NCBI GenBank assembly: GCA_007125255.1
Contig: SLDM01000516.1
Coordinates: 1 to 8,827 of the forward strand
Length of the DNA stretch: 8,827 nucleotides
Source of the DNA: Phycisphaerales bacterium
GTDB taxonomy: Bacteria; Planctomycetota; Phycisphaerae; Phycisphaerales; SM1A02
Direction of reading: 5' to 3'
In this document: in pieces, positions 1 to 6,332 of the stretch
Layout: the number at the start of each line of letters is the position of its first letter
Position numbering within the stretch: position 1 is the first letter of the stretch
Translations under genes and position numbers: made by a program
The notes under the pieces: generated by a model
Seen by the model: the letters and a program-made list of their open reading frames with translations, nothing else
Databases searched by the model: none
What the model was told of the DNA's origin: nothing

Positions 1-154
1 CCTCGGTGGCGAACGGCGAGGGCGTCCCCGCCGGCGCGGCCGGGGTCAGCAGGAGGCTGAGGCCAAGGAAGAGGGGAGCGGCGAGGACGGTCGCGCCCGA
101 GCCGCGAGACGGGCGAGCGAGTGCATGGGTCAACTGTTGTGCCATGTTTTTCAT
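1..154 (-). CDS. Secreted protein, N-terminal part only (runs off left edge)
   Basis: About 51 codons of a minus-strand gene are present. The protein begins MKNMAQQLTHALARPSRG and continues into a hydrophobic run (ATVLAAPLFLGLSLLL) and then TPAAPAGTPSPFATE. This is a signal peptide: basic N-region, about 16 hydrophobic residues, and a likely cleavage site near PAAPA-GT. The start is set by a GGAGGA Shine-Dalgarno at 165-170, 10 bases before the ATG; a second in-frame ATG lies three codons later. It is downstream of, and on the same strand as, the B12 riboswitch and the PEP-CTERM gene, 128 bases after that gene's stop, so it may share the transcript. The body of the protein lies outside the window, so its function cannot be told. 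A surface or outer-membrane corrinoid-uptake protein would fit the context, but that is inference. Confidence 0.72.
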   Translation of the reverse strand, partial: MKNMAQQLTHALARPSRGSGATVLAAPLFLGLSLLLTPAAPAGTPSPFATE

Positions 155-183
155 GGGGGGTGTTTCCTCCAGAAGCGGGTCTC

Positions 184-219
184 TCGTCGCAACCGGCGCT
201 GCCGCGCCGGTTGCGGCGA
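184..219. terminator. Strong hairpin between two minus-strand genes
   Basis: A perfect 12-base inverted repeat (188-199 with 204-215, loop 200-203) extends outward to 16 pairs if one G-U pair is allowed. It lies between the PEP-CTERM stop codon and the next minus-strand start. Neither strand has a run of T after the stem, so it is not a canonical intrinsic terminator. It could be a terminator of the weak-tail kind, a partial terminator that lowers expression of the distal gene, or an RNA 3'-end stabiliser. Confidence 0.5.
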
Positions 220-230
220 AGGGATGAGGT

Positions 231-269
231 CATCGGGCCGGATCATCGGGCCGGATCATCGGGCCGGAT
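231..269. repeat. Three perfect tandem copies of a 13-base unit
   Basis: The unit CATCGGGCCGGAT occurs at 231-243, 244-256 and 257-269 without a mismatch, followed by a partial fourth copy (CAT, 270-272). It lies in the 128-base gap between two minus-strand genes, next to the strong hairpin at 184-219. Perfect identity suggests recent slippage or a short protein- or RNA-binding array. No known repeat family is recognised. Confidence 0.85.
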
Positions 270-282
270 CATGGACACAGGA

Positions 283-831
283 TCAGCGGACCCGCCGTCG
301 GGAACCACGAGCCACCAGGAGTCCGGCAAGGAGCGCCGCGGCCCCGGGAGCGGGGATGATCACGTCCACGGGCGACTGTCCGTTGCCGAAGACCCAGCCG
401 CTCCACGACCCGTTGCCGGCGAGATGGTCTGCAGCCCCGGCGCCGGGGAAGGCCCAGGTGCCGTCGATGTGGTCCTTGGCCCAGAATCCCCAGAAGGGCT
501 CCCCGTTGCTGCCGTCACCGCTTTCAAAGATGCCCTCATACCCCAGACCGGTGACAAACGGCCCGAAGTCGAAGGGGGTGTACTCCAGTTCGAACCCCAG
601 CTGTTCATCCGCGTTCAGGGTGAGCAGCAGGTCGAAGCTGCTCGTCGCCCCGTCGTTGTAGAACACCTCGAAGACAAAGGTTTCACCGATCTGAAAGTCC
701 ACCTGTACGAACGAGCTGAACAGGCCGCTGCCAACTTCGATCGGCTCAACGTGGATCACCTCGGCCTCGAGACCGGTGGTGAACAGGCCCGCACCGATAG
801 CGCCGACCACGAGAGAATTGCGTGCGTTCAT
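283..831 (-). CDS. PEP-CTERM surface protein under B12 riboswitch control
   Basis: Predicted protein of 182 residues. A signal peptide lies at about residues 1-23 (MNARNSLVVGAIGAGLFTTG...). The C-terminus has PAPG at 160-163, a short hydrophobic segment to about 174, and an Arg-rich end (RGSRRRVR). This is the PEP-CTERM architecture used for exosortase sorting to the cell surface. The ATG at 831 is preferred because a purine-rich GGAAAGAAG precedes it and the signal peptide starts there; the frame is open upstream to an ATG at 912, but that would add 27 charged residues ahead of the signal. Residues 113-149 carry a Trp/Gly pattern: W114-G-F-W117, W126-A-F, GAGA at 130-133, and G145-W146-V-F-G149. 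As I recall, secreted proteins found with B12 transport genes in other phyla carry a similar W-x-Y-W...G-W-x-x-G segment. The cobalamin riboswitch upstream supports a role in corrinoid capture. That role is inference; the surface location is well supported. Confidence 0.82.
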   Translation of the reverse strand: MNARNSLVVGAIGAGLFTTGLEAEVIHVEPIEVGSGLFSSFVQVDFQIGETFVFEVFYNDGATSSFDLLLTLNADEQLGFELEYTPFDFGPFVTGLGYEGIFESGDGSNGEPFWGFWAKDHIDGTWAFPGAGAADHLAGNGSWSGWVFGNGQSPVDVIIPAPGAAALLAGLLVARGSRRRVR

Positions 832-925
832 CACTTCTTCTTTCCTTCCGTTTTCGCTCCGATTGCGCGCGGAACGGCTCCCGAGTGGATCACCAGTTTC
901 GGCCTCGCGCATGAATCGTTACGAG

Positions 926-953
926 ATATGCCGGCGGGAACGGACCGGCACAC
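926..953 (-). other. Hairpin in the riboswitch-to-gene leader
   Basis: On the minus strand, GTGTGCCGG (953 to 945) can pair with CCGGCATAT (934 to 926) across a 10-base loop. This gives 9 pairs including two G-U. It sits between the riboswitch and the PEP-CTERM start codon, where a terminator or other switch hairpin would be expected. No T-run follows it, so a terminator role is uncertain. Confidence 0.35.
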
Positions 954-958
954 AGAAT

Positions 959-1008
959 CCGTAACGGCCATGCCCCTGAGTCGCGAGGGCCACGCCAACT
1001 GGTTACGG
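959..1008 (-). promoter_or_regulatory. Possible expression platform: anti-P1 stem
   Basis: GTTACGG (965-959) is perfectly complementary to CCGTAAC (1008-1002), which is the 3' strand of riboswitch stem P1. In between, CCCT and AGGG with flanking pairs (about 970-994) could form an inner stem. P1 and this longer stem cannot form together, which is the expected layout of a ligand-controlled switch. The pairing is seen in the sequence; the switching is inference. Confidence 0.45.
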
Positions 1009-1209
1009 CAGGTCTTCCGACTTCGGGCATCGGCCGCATTCGCCTTCCCGCCCGGATCCCTTGCGGATCAGGCAGTGGCACCTTGAATGCGACGGCCGGC
1101 AGTTGCCGGCAGCCCGTTACGGCGGCGCGTCCGTGACGGATTTTCACCGTCTTCCCTATCAAGTCCACGGGAGCGAGTCTCGATCCCGTTATGCGGACAC
1201 CATAACCAG
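999..1209 (-). ncRNA. Cobalamin riboswitch
   Basis: All the conserved B12-riboswitch blocks appear in order on the minus strand. The closing stem P1 pairs CTGGTTATGG (1209-1200) with CCGTAACCAG (1008-999), with one G-U. The B12 box GGGAAGACGGTGAAAATCCG lies at 1156-1137. A variant of the usual GCAACTG core, CTGCCGGCAACTG, lies at 1112-1100. GGTGCCACTG lies at 1082-1073. GGGAAGGC lies at 1049-1042. The 3' block has CCCGAAG followed by AGACCTGCC and ends at 1007. An extra 6-pair hairpin (1209-1226) abuts P1 on its 5' side. The RNA leads into the PEP-CTERM gene whose ATG is about 168 bases downstream. Adenosylcobalamin or a related corrinoid is the expected ligand, normally repressing the gene. 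No good promoter is seen upstream; TTGACC at 1255-1250 and TATCCT at 1248-1243 are wrongly spaced to act together. Confidence 0.95.
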
Positions 1210-1380
1210 GCGGGACTCTACCCGCCCGCCGGAAATCGTGCAAGGATACGGTCAACGTAAGGGTTCAGCGGCCGCGGTCTCATGGTTTGATCGGGTTCTG
1301 TCCCGGTGATCTTCGCCCGGGATCCCGGTGCCGGGCCTCAGCCATGTGCGTGGCGTGTGCATGGGGTCGATATCGTGGAA

Positions 1381-1536
1381 ATGCGAGAATTTTCGTTGCT
1401 CGCATCGATTTCTGATGTACCATAACCGTGCCTTGAGGTGCATCCGATACGGATGCCGCCACGAAGGGTGCGAGTGGAGACCGGCTTTGACTGTCCGCCG
1501 GTCAGAATGAGAAAGACCTCCCGGAGTGATCCGGGA
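1381..1536 (+). promoter_or_regulatory. Leader with four successive perfect inverted repeats
   Basis: Upstream of the plus-strand PEP-CTERM gene are four dyads in a row. ATGCGAG/CTCGCAT lies at 1381-1387 and 1399-1405. GCATCCG/CGGATGC lies at 1440-1446 and 1450-1456, a 17-base near-palindrome. GACCGGC/GCCGGTC lies at 1479-1485 and 1497-1503. TCCCGG/CCGGGA lies at 1519-1524 and 1531-1536. The last ends 28 bases before the ATG. A weak promoter candidate (TTGCTC at 1396-1401, 16-base spacer, TACCAT at 1418-1423) would put the last three in the mRNA leader. They could be operators or a structured RNA. No known riboswitch class is recognised. Confidence 0.45.
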
Positions 1537-1564
1537 CAGCGAGAATGAAAGAGAGAAGACCCCA

Positions 1565-2284
1565 ATGAAAGATAAAGTTTTCGTACGCGGAGTACAGGGT
1601 ACGGCTATCGCGGCGGTGCTCGCGGCAGGCACGATCGGTCTGGTCAGTCAGACCGAAGCGTCGATCCTGATCGATGACTTCACTGATGTTCAGGCCAGCT
1701 GGCCGCTGACGGTTGATACCGTGGGCAACACCCAGACGATCAACGAGTCCGGGTTGAACAACGTGTTGGGCGGAACCCGCCAGACCAGTGTCACCCTGAC
1801 CAGTGCGGCTTTTCCCGGTCTTGACGATCTGCGCATCAACATCTTTGTGGCCCCGGGCGTGTTCGATTACACCAGCACGTCAGAGGCGACCGGCCAGCTC
1901 GGCCTTCTGTACGATGCCGGCGGCGCGGGTCTGAACGCCGACTTCAGCAATCAGATCGGCCTGAATATCGATTTTCTGGCGTTCGACTACGGCAGCGCCG
2001 CGGCGCTGCCGATCACGGCCACGATGAGTGACGGGGTGAACACCGCCACGTTGACGCTGTCGCTCAACAGCGTCGGTGCCCAGTCGGCGTTCTTCAGCTT
2101 CGGCGACTTTGCCGGAATCGGCTCGCTCGACCTGTCCGCGATCTCCTCGGTCAGCTTCGAATTCGATGCCGGCGCGGGTGCGGACTTCCGCATCTCGCAG
2201 ATCAACACGATCATTCCCGCTCCCGGCGCGATCGCGCTGCTCGGTCTGGCAGGACTGGTCGGCGTTCGTCGTCGCCGCCGCTGA
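1565..2284 (+). CDS. PEP-CTERM sorting domain protein
   Basis: Predicted protein of 239 residues. The signal peptide is at about 1-32 (MKDKVFVRG, then a hydrophobic stretch GTAIAAVLAAGTIGLV, then SQTEAS). The mature protein begins with ILIDDF, a start seen in beta-sandwich extracellular proteins. It continues as a Thr/Ser/Asn-rich, beta-rich domain of about 180 residues with almost no Lys or Cys. The tail has PAPG at 218-221, a hydrophobic segment at 222-233, and five Arg at 235-239: a PEP-CTERM signal for exosortase processing and surface display. The ATG at 1565 is chosen over an upstream in-frame ATG at 1526 because it begins the signal peptide and follows GAGAGAAG. No catalytic motif is visible; a structural, matrix or carbohydrate-contacting role is possible but not shown. 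It is convergent with clpB and ends at a strong bidirectional terminator. Confidence 0.87.
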   Translation: MKDKVFVRGVQGTAIAAVLAAGTIGLVSQTEASILIDDFTDVQASWPLTVDTVGNTQTINESGLNNVLGGTRQTSVTLTSAAFPGLDDLRINIFVAPGVFDYTSTSEATGQLGLLYDAGGAGLNADFSNQIGLNIDFLAFDYGSAAALPITATMSDGVNTATLTLSLNSVGAQSAFFSFGDFAGIGSLDLSAISSVSFEFDAGAGADFRISQINTIIPAPGAIALLGLAGLVGVRRRRR

Positions 2285-2302
2285 GGCCTACGACTGAGGC
2301 CT
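2281..2302 (+). repeat. Direct repeat CTGAGGCCT at the PEP-CTERM gene end
   Basis: The 9-mer CTGAGGCCT occurs at 2281-2289, where it includes the stop codon TGA, and again at 2294-2302. The second copy can also pair with GCCTCGG shortly downstream (about 2309-2315) to form a small hairpin. It may be chance or a minor terminator component. Confidence 0.4.
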
Positions 2303-2337
2303 TTTGAAGCCTCGGCCCGAAAAACTCAAAAATGATG

Positions 2338-2375
2338 ACACGCTGCTTCACCGATGTGAAGCAGCGTGTTCTTTT
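2338..2375. terminator. Bidirectional intrinsic terminator
   Basis: A perfect 14-pair stem (2338-2351 with 2356-2369) has the 4-base loop CGAT. On the plus strand it is followed by TCTTTT and terminates the PEP-CTERM gene 54 bases after its stop. On the minus strand it is followed by CATCATTTTTGAGTTTTT, a good U tract for the convergent clpB, whose stop is about 150 bases away. This is the strongest terminator in the window. Confidence 0.92.
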
Positions 2376-2519
2376 GGACGCGTTTGTCGGCTCCGCGCCG
2401 CGCTTGCGGTCGAGCCCGCCGGGTCCCGGTTGCCGGCCGGCGGTCGCCCGGGTCGGACCCCGGGTTGGTTGCACAGGGCCGGGTGGACCCGAACAGGGTT
2501 GTCCAGAAGTGCGTGCCGG

Positions 2520-5150
2520 TCAGCTCGTGCGTTCCAGGGGCGAGCCCGCATCCACACGTTCAAACTCGAATCGGCCACGCTTCGAGGCGACCACGATGTG
2601 ATCACCCGGCTTGAACTCGCCACCGAGGATCTGCGATGCAAGCGGATTCTCGATCCGCTGCTGAATGACGCGCTTGAGCGGCCGGGCCCCGAACTGCGGG
2701 TCGTAGCCCTCCTCCGCGAGCGCCGCCTTCGCGCCGGGTGAGAGCTCCAGCGACAGGCCGCGCTCGGCGAGCCGATCGGTCAGCGAACGAATCTGGATGT
2801 CAACGATATCGGTCAGGTCATCCGGCGAGAGCTGGTGGAAGATCACCGTTTCGTCGATCCGGTTGAGCAGTTCCGGCCGCAGCGTTCGTTTGAGAAGTTC
2901 CCGAACGTGCGTTTCGATTTCGAAATCGAGCGCGCCGCCTTCGGTCAGCTCCAGAATCTTCTGCGAGCCGATGTTGCTCGTCATCACGATGATCGTGTTG
3001 CGGAAATCGACGGTCCGGCCGTGGCCGTCGGTCAGACGTCCGTCATCCAGCACCTGGAGCAGCACGTTGGAGACATCCGGATGGGCCTTTTCCATTTCGT
3101 CGAAGAGGACGACGCAGTAGGGTCTCCGGCGAACCGCTTCGGTGAGGCGGCCGCCTTCCTCGTAGCCGACATAACCGGGAGGGGCGCCGATCAGCCGCGC
3201 GACCGCGTGCTGCTCCATGTACTCACTCATGTCGATCCGGACCATCGCCTCCTCGGTGTCGAACAGGAAATCCGCCAGGGTCTTGCAAAGCTCGGTCTTC
3301 CCCACGCCCGTCGGGCCGAGGAAGAGAAACGAGCCGATCGGTCGCTTCGGATCACCGAGGCCGGCACGGTTCCGGCGCACCGCTTCACTGACCGCACGGA
3401 CGGCATCGCTCTGTCCGACGACGCGCTCCTTCAACTCACCTTCCATCCGCAGCAGCCGTTCACGCTCCCCTTCCACCAGTTTCGACACGGGGATGCCCGT
3501 CCACTTGGCGACCACTTCCGCGATCTGTTCGGCGTCGACTTCCTCCTTGACCAGGCCGCGGCCGCTTTCATGTCGCCGGTGGAGCTTCTGCTCCGCGGAC
3601 TGGAGTCGTTCATCAAGCTCGCGCAACTCTCCGTACTGGATCCGTGCGGCGGTTTCCAGATCGCCGCGCCGCTGGGCCTGCTCGAGCTCGGTCTGCTTGG
3701 AATCGATCGTGGCTTTGACCTGCTTGATCTCATCGAGCTCGGATTTCTCTTCATCCCACCGGGCTTTCAGCCCCTTCTCCCGCTCGCGCAGATCGGACAG
3801 CTCCCGCTCCAGCGAGTCGATCCGCTTCTTCGACTCGGCGTCCGTTTCGCGCTTGAGCGCTTCGCGCTCGATCTCGATCTGCATGATCCGGCGGTTCAAC
3901 TCGTCGAGTTCCGCCGGCATCGAGTCGTTCTCGATCCGAAGTTTCGACGCCGCTTCGTCGAGCAGATCGATCGCCTTGTCCGGCAGAAAACGATCCGCGA
4001 TGTACCGGTGGCTGAGCGTGGCCGCGGTGACCAGCGCGCTGTCCTGGATGCGCACGCCGTGGTGCGCTTCGTAGCGCTGCTTCAGGCCGCGCAGGATCGC
4101 CAGGGTATCCTCGATCGACGGTTCGCCGACGAAGACCGGCTGGAAACGGCGTTCGAACGCCGCATCTTTCTCGATGTGCTTGCGATACTCATCGAGCGTG
4201 GTCGCGCCGATACAGCGCAGCTCGCCCCGGGCGAGGGCGGGCTTGAGCAGGTTGCCCGCGCTGACGGCCCCTTCCGCGGCTCCGGCGCCGACAATCGTGT
4301 GCAGCTCGTCGATGAAGAGGATGATCCGGCCTTCACTGGCGGTCACTTCACGCAAGACGGCTTTCAGCCGCTCCTCGAACTCGCCGCGGTACTTCGCCCC
4401 TGCGAGCAACTGGCCGACGTCGAGCGCGACGATGCGCGACTCACGCATGGAGTTCGGACAATCGCCGTTGATGATCCGGGTGGCGATCCCTTCGGCGATG
4501 GCGGTTTTCCCCACGCCCGGCTCGCCGATGAGGACGGGATTGTTCTTGGTGCGCCGGGACAGAACCTGCATGCACCGGCGAATCTCCTCATCGCGCCCGA
4601 TGACGGGATCGAGCTTGCCCTGTTGGGCTTTCTCCACCAGGTCGATGCCGTACCTTTTCAGTGCTTCGAAGGTCGACTCCGCATTGGGATCGTTGATGTT
4701 CTCCACGCCGGAGCTCTGCCGCATCGACTTGATCGCGCTCAGCAGATCCTTTCGGGTCACCCCGTTGACCGAGAGCACTTCCTTGGCGTCCGACCGGGTC
4801 TCGGCAAGGGCGAGCAGCAGGTGCTCGGAAGAGACATACGCATCGCCGAGTGCTTTCGCTTCCTTCTCCGCCGTCGTGAGAACCTCGATCAACGGTGAGC
4901 CGGTGGCCGGCTGTCCGCTCCCGCCGGAGACCGTCGGCAGCCGATCCAGTTCGCTGCCGGCGATGGACGCGATACGTTCCCCGTTGACGCCGCACCGGTC
5001 GAGAATCGATCGCGCAATGGCGTTCCGGTCCTCGAGCAGGGCGCGGAGCAGGTGCAGCGGGGAGAGCTCGGCGTGCGATTTCTCCAGGGCCAGCGCCTGG
5101 GCATCGGCCAGGGCCTGCTGGGCGAGTGTCGTGAATCGGTCCATGCGCAT
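2520..5150 (-). CDS. clpB: ClpB, ATP-dependent protein disaggregase
   Basis: ClpB is a cytoplasmic AAA+ hexamer that, with DnaK/DnaJ/GrpE, threads aggregated proteins through its pore. The predicted protein is 876 residues, slightly longer than the usual 857 or so. The Clp N-domain covers about 4-145. NBD1 has Walker A GEPGVGKT at 209-216, pore loop GAKYRGEFE at 251-259 (Tyr254), Walker B ILFIDE with Asp281/Glu282, and AFERRF at 331-336. The coiled-coil middle domain, which separates ClpB from ClpA, spans about 405-530. NBD2 has Walker A GPTGVGKT at 612-619, pore loop GYVGYEEGG at 659-667, Walker B VVLFDE with Asp684/Glu685, LNRID at 762-766, and sensor-2 GARPLKR at 821-827. The start [18 protein letters not shown] matches the family and follows a GGGAGG Shine-Dalgarno; the frame is open upstream to 5312, but that part is not family-like. 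It appears monocistronic and intact. No CIRCE element is seen upstream. Confidence 0.98.
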   Translation of the reverse strand: MRMDRFTTLAQQALADAQALALEKSHAELSPLHLLRALLEDRNAIARSILDRCGVNGERIASIAGSELDRLPTVSGGSGQPATGSPLIEVLTTAEKEAKALGDAYVSSEHLLLALAETRSDAKEVLSVNGVTRKDLLSAIKSMRQSSGVENINDPNAESTFEALKRYGIDLVEKAQQGKLDPVIGRDEEIRRCMQVLSRRTKNNPVLIGEPGVGKTAIAEGIATRIINGDCPNSMRESRIVALDVGQLLAGAKYRGEFEERLKAVLREVTASEGRIILFIDELHTIVGAGAAEGAVSAGNLLKPALARGELRCIGATTLDEYRKHIEKDAAFERRFQPVFVGEPSIEDTLAILRGLKQRYEAHHGVRIQDSALVTAATLSHRYIADRFLPDKAIDLLDEAASKLRIENDSMPAELDELNRRIMQIEIEREALKRETDAESKKRIDSLERELSDLREREKGLKARWDEEKSELDEIKQVKATIDSKQTELEQAQRRGDLETAARIQYGELRELDERLQSAEQKLHRRHESGRGLVKEEVDAEQIAEVVAKWTGIPVSKLVEGERERLLRMEGELKERVVGQSDAVRAVSEAVRRNRAGLGDPKRPIGSFLFLGPTGVGKTELCKTLADFLFDTEEAMVRIDMSEYMEQHAVARLIGAPPGYVGYEEGGRLTEAVRRRPYCVVLFDEMEKAHPDVSNVLLQVLDDGRLTDGHGRTVDFRNTIIVMTSNIGSQKILELTEGGALDFEIETHVRELLKRTLRPELLNRIDETVIFHQLSPDDLTDIVDIQIRSLTDRLAERGLSLELSPGAKAALAEEGYDPQFGARPLKRVIQQRIENPLASQILGGEFKPGDHIVVASKRGRFEFERVDAGSPLERTS

Positions 5151-5264
5151 CGTGTACCTCCCTATGGCGGGCCTAAGGTGGGCCTCCGGTGGTATCTCGG
5201 GAGCAGCAGAGGCCGGTCCGACCGGTCCGCTTCCGCAACCACCCTGACCAATTAAGGATGCAAA

Positions 5265-5294
5265 GGTCGCGCCATCGCGACCATCGGAATTCCG
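5265..5294. promoter_or_regulatory. Paired palindromes upstream of clpB
   Basis: GGTCGCG-CCAT-CGCGACC (5265-5282) and CGGAATTCCG (5285-5294) lie side by side about 115-145 bases before the clpB start. In the clpB direction an AT-rich CTTAATTGG follows. They could be repressor or activator sites for a stress regulator. The function is inferred from position only. Confidence 0.35.
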
Positions 5295-5442
5295 CCCGGT
5301 TTGCCGCATCAAACGCCCGGATCGGCGGCGATCGGGCTGTCATTCCGGCAGGGAGGCGCCCGGCGCTTGCCGTGAACGTCGCACCGGTGCTCTCGGGCCG
5401 GCCGGCGACCGCGCGGAGGGACCCGTTCACCCGAGGACGCAT

Positions 5443-5462
5443 GCGCCGCTCAGCGCCGCTCA
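5443..5462. repeat. Tandem 10-base repeat before a -10 hexamer
   Basis: GCGCCGCTCA occurs twice head to tail (5443-5452, 5453-5462), perfectly. It ends 6 bases before TATGAT and so covers the place where a -35 and its spacer would be. The 10-base period would put both copies on the same face of the DNA, as an activator site might need. Confidence 0.5.
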
Positions 5463-5468
5463 CCTGCG

Positions 5469-5480
5469 TATGATTCCACG
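5469..5480 (+). promoter_or_regulatory. -10-like hexamer placed for a leaderless mRNA (DUF1573 gene)
   Basis: TATGAT (5469-5474) matches TATAAT at 5 of 6 positions. It is followed by exactly 6 bases and then the ATG at 5481, so transcription would start at or next to the start codon. No Shine-Dalgarno exists. No convincing -35 is seen. Confidence 0.5.
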
Positions 5481-6332
5481 ATGAGAATGGATCCGCCCAC
5501 CGATCTTCCCGAAGAGCGCCCCGGTCTGAGCCAAACCCGCGTGGCGACCCTTTTCGCCGCGCTGCTCCTGGTTCCGGCCGCGGTGCTACTGGTCCTCTGG
5601 CTTTTCGCCGGCCGCCCGGTTCTCGTCGGCGAACACGAACATGATTTCGGCTTCGTCACGATCGACGGTGAGATCGCCACGGCCGCACACACGTTTCGGC
5701 TGCGCAACCGGCTGCGCGAACCGGTGAAAATCGAACAGGTTCATACGACCTGCGGATGCATGACCCCGGATCTGGACCGGGACGTCATCGGCCCGGGGGA
5801 AGAGATCGAACTGAAAACCCTGCTCGAACTCAGAAGGGTCGGTCCGCGTCACGCCGGCGTGATCGTTCAACTGGAAGGCCATCCCCAGGTTGAGCTGTCC
5901 GTTCGCGCGATCGGTCGCCCCTCACAGCGGCTCCGTTCCGTGCGGAATGACATTCCCCTGGCGCCGGATGAGCCGATGCAGGTGGTGTTTTTCGGTTCCG
6001 CCTGGGCGGATGAATGGGACGACATGACCCGTGCGCCGCGGCCATCGGTCGACGTTCCTCCGGGCATCCGCGCTGAGGTTTCCCAGTGGCGTCTACGCAA
6101 TGCCGGTGCGCGGGATGGTCGAACCCCGGCGGACTGGCAGGGGATGATTGAGCTGGAACTCGAGGATGAAGCAGCGCTCGAGATCGGTGGCGAGCTCTTG
6201 ATTCGATGGGGTCACGACCACGAGCTGTCGCTTCCGATCACGGCCCGCTCGGAGGTTCACTCCGAAGCTGGTTCGGCGGCAGAGCCGAGCGGACCGGGAA
6301 GTCCAGCGGGATCAGTTCCGGGCGGTCGTTGA
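5481..6332 (+). CDS. Membrane-anchored DUF1573 domain protein
   Basis: Predicted protein of 283 residues. A short cytoplasmic N-terminus is followed by one hydrophobic segment (about 21-43, VATLFAALLLVPAAVLLVLWLF) with no evident cleavage site, so it is a probable signal anchor. Residues about 55-145 match DUF1573: HDFGFV at 54-59, then FRLRN, then the family's TTCGC motif at 89-93, GPGEEIEL, and a beta-rich end. The family is an immunoglobulin-like extracytoplasmic fold, abundant in Bacteroidetes and planctomycetes, with no firmly assigned biochemical role. Residues 150-255 look like a second beta domain that I cannot name. The last 30 or so residues are a Ser/Gly/Pro/Ala tail encoded in the overlap with the convergent btuF-like gene. 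The ATG at 5481 follows TATGAT by 6 bases and has no Shine-Dalgarno. It is divergent from clpB. Confidence 0.87.
   Translation: MRMDPPTDLPEERPGLSQTRVATLFAALLLVPAAVLLVLWLFAGRPVLVGEHEHDFGFVTIDGEIATAAHTFRLRNRLREPVKIEQVHTTCGCMTPDLDRDVIGPGEEIELKTLLELRRVGPRHAGVIVQLEGHPQVELSVRAIGRPSQRLRSVRNDIPLAPDEPMQVVFFGSAWADEWDDMTRAPRPSVDVPPGIRAEVSQWRLRNAGARDGRTPADWQGMIELELEDEAALEIGGELLIRWGHDHELSLPITARSEVHSEAGSAAEPSGPGSPAGSVPGGR

Larger units (their letters stand above)
5151..5480. promoter_or_regulatory. 330-base divergent intergenic region, clpB / DUF1573 gene
   Basis: No gene is seen here. The clpB Shine-Dalgarno lies next to 5150. On the clpB side there are two dyads: GGTCGCG/CGCGACC at 5265-5282 (loop CCAT) and the perfect 10-base palindrome CGGAATTCCG at 5285-5294, just 2 bases apart. 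CCGGTCCG is directly repeated around 5213-5230. On the other side, the 10-mer GCGCCGCTCA is tandemly repeated at 5443-5462, directly before a -10-like TATGAT. No clear -35/-10 pair was found for clpB and no CIRCE (TTAGCACTC-N9-GAGTGCTAA) is present, so heat-shock control would be by another means. Confidence 0.5.

Noticed and set aside
231..269. CRISPR array
   Set aside because: Three contiguous 13-mers without spacers; the octamer repeats at 8133-8333 also lack spacers, and no cas gene is present.
121..1086. 321-codon open frame on the plus strand
   Set aside because: It is antisense to the PEP-CTERM gene and runs through the riboswitch; its composition is that of a shadow frame.
1250..1255. 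TTGACC as -35 of the riboswitch transcript
   Set aside because: No acceptable -10 hexamer occurs 16-18 bases downstream.
1218..1283. 21-residue minus-strand ORF just upstream of the riboswitch (MRPRPLNPYVDRILARF...)
   Set aside because: No Shine-Dalgarno, very short, and its stop lies in a hairpin loop; a leader peptide cannot be supported from sequence alone.
2835..4898. 687-codon open frame on the plus strand
   Set aside because: It lies wholly antisense to a perfect clpB. It is a GC-rich shadow frame without recognisable domains; all ClpB motifs are in the minus frame.
5151..5312. N-terminal extension of ClpB to an upstream ATG at 5312
   Set aside because: The extra 54 residues are unlike ClpB, while [18 protein letters not shown] at 5150 has a GGGAGG Shine-Dalgarno and matches the family start.
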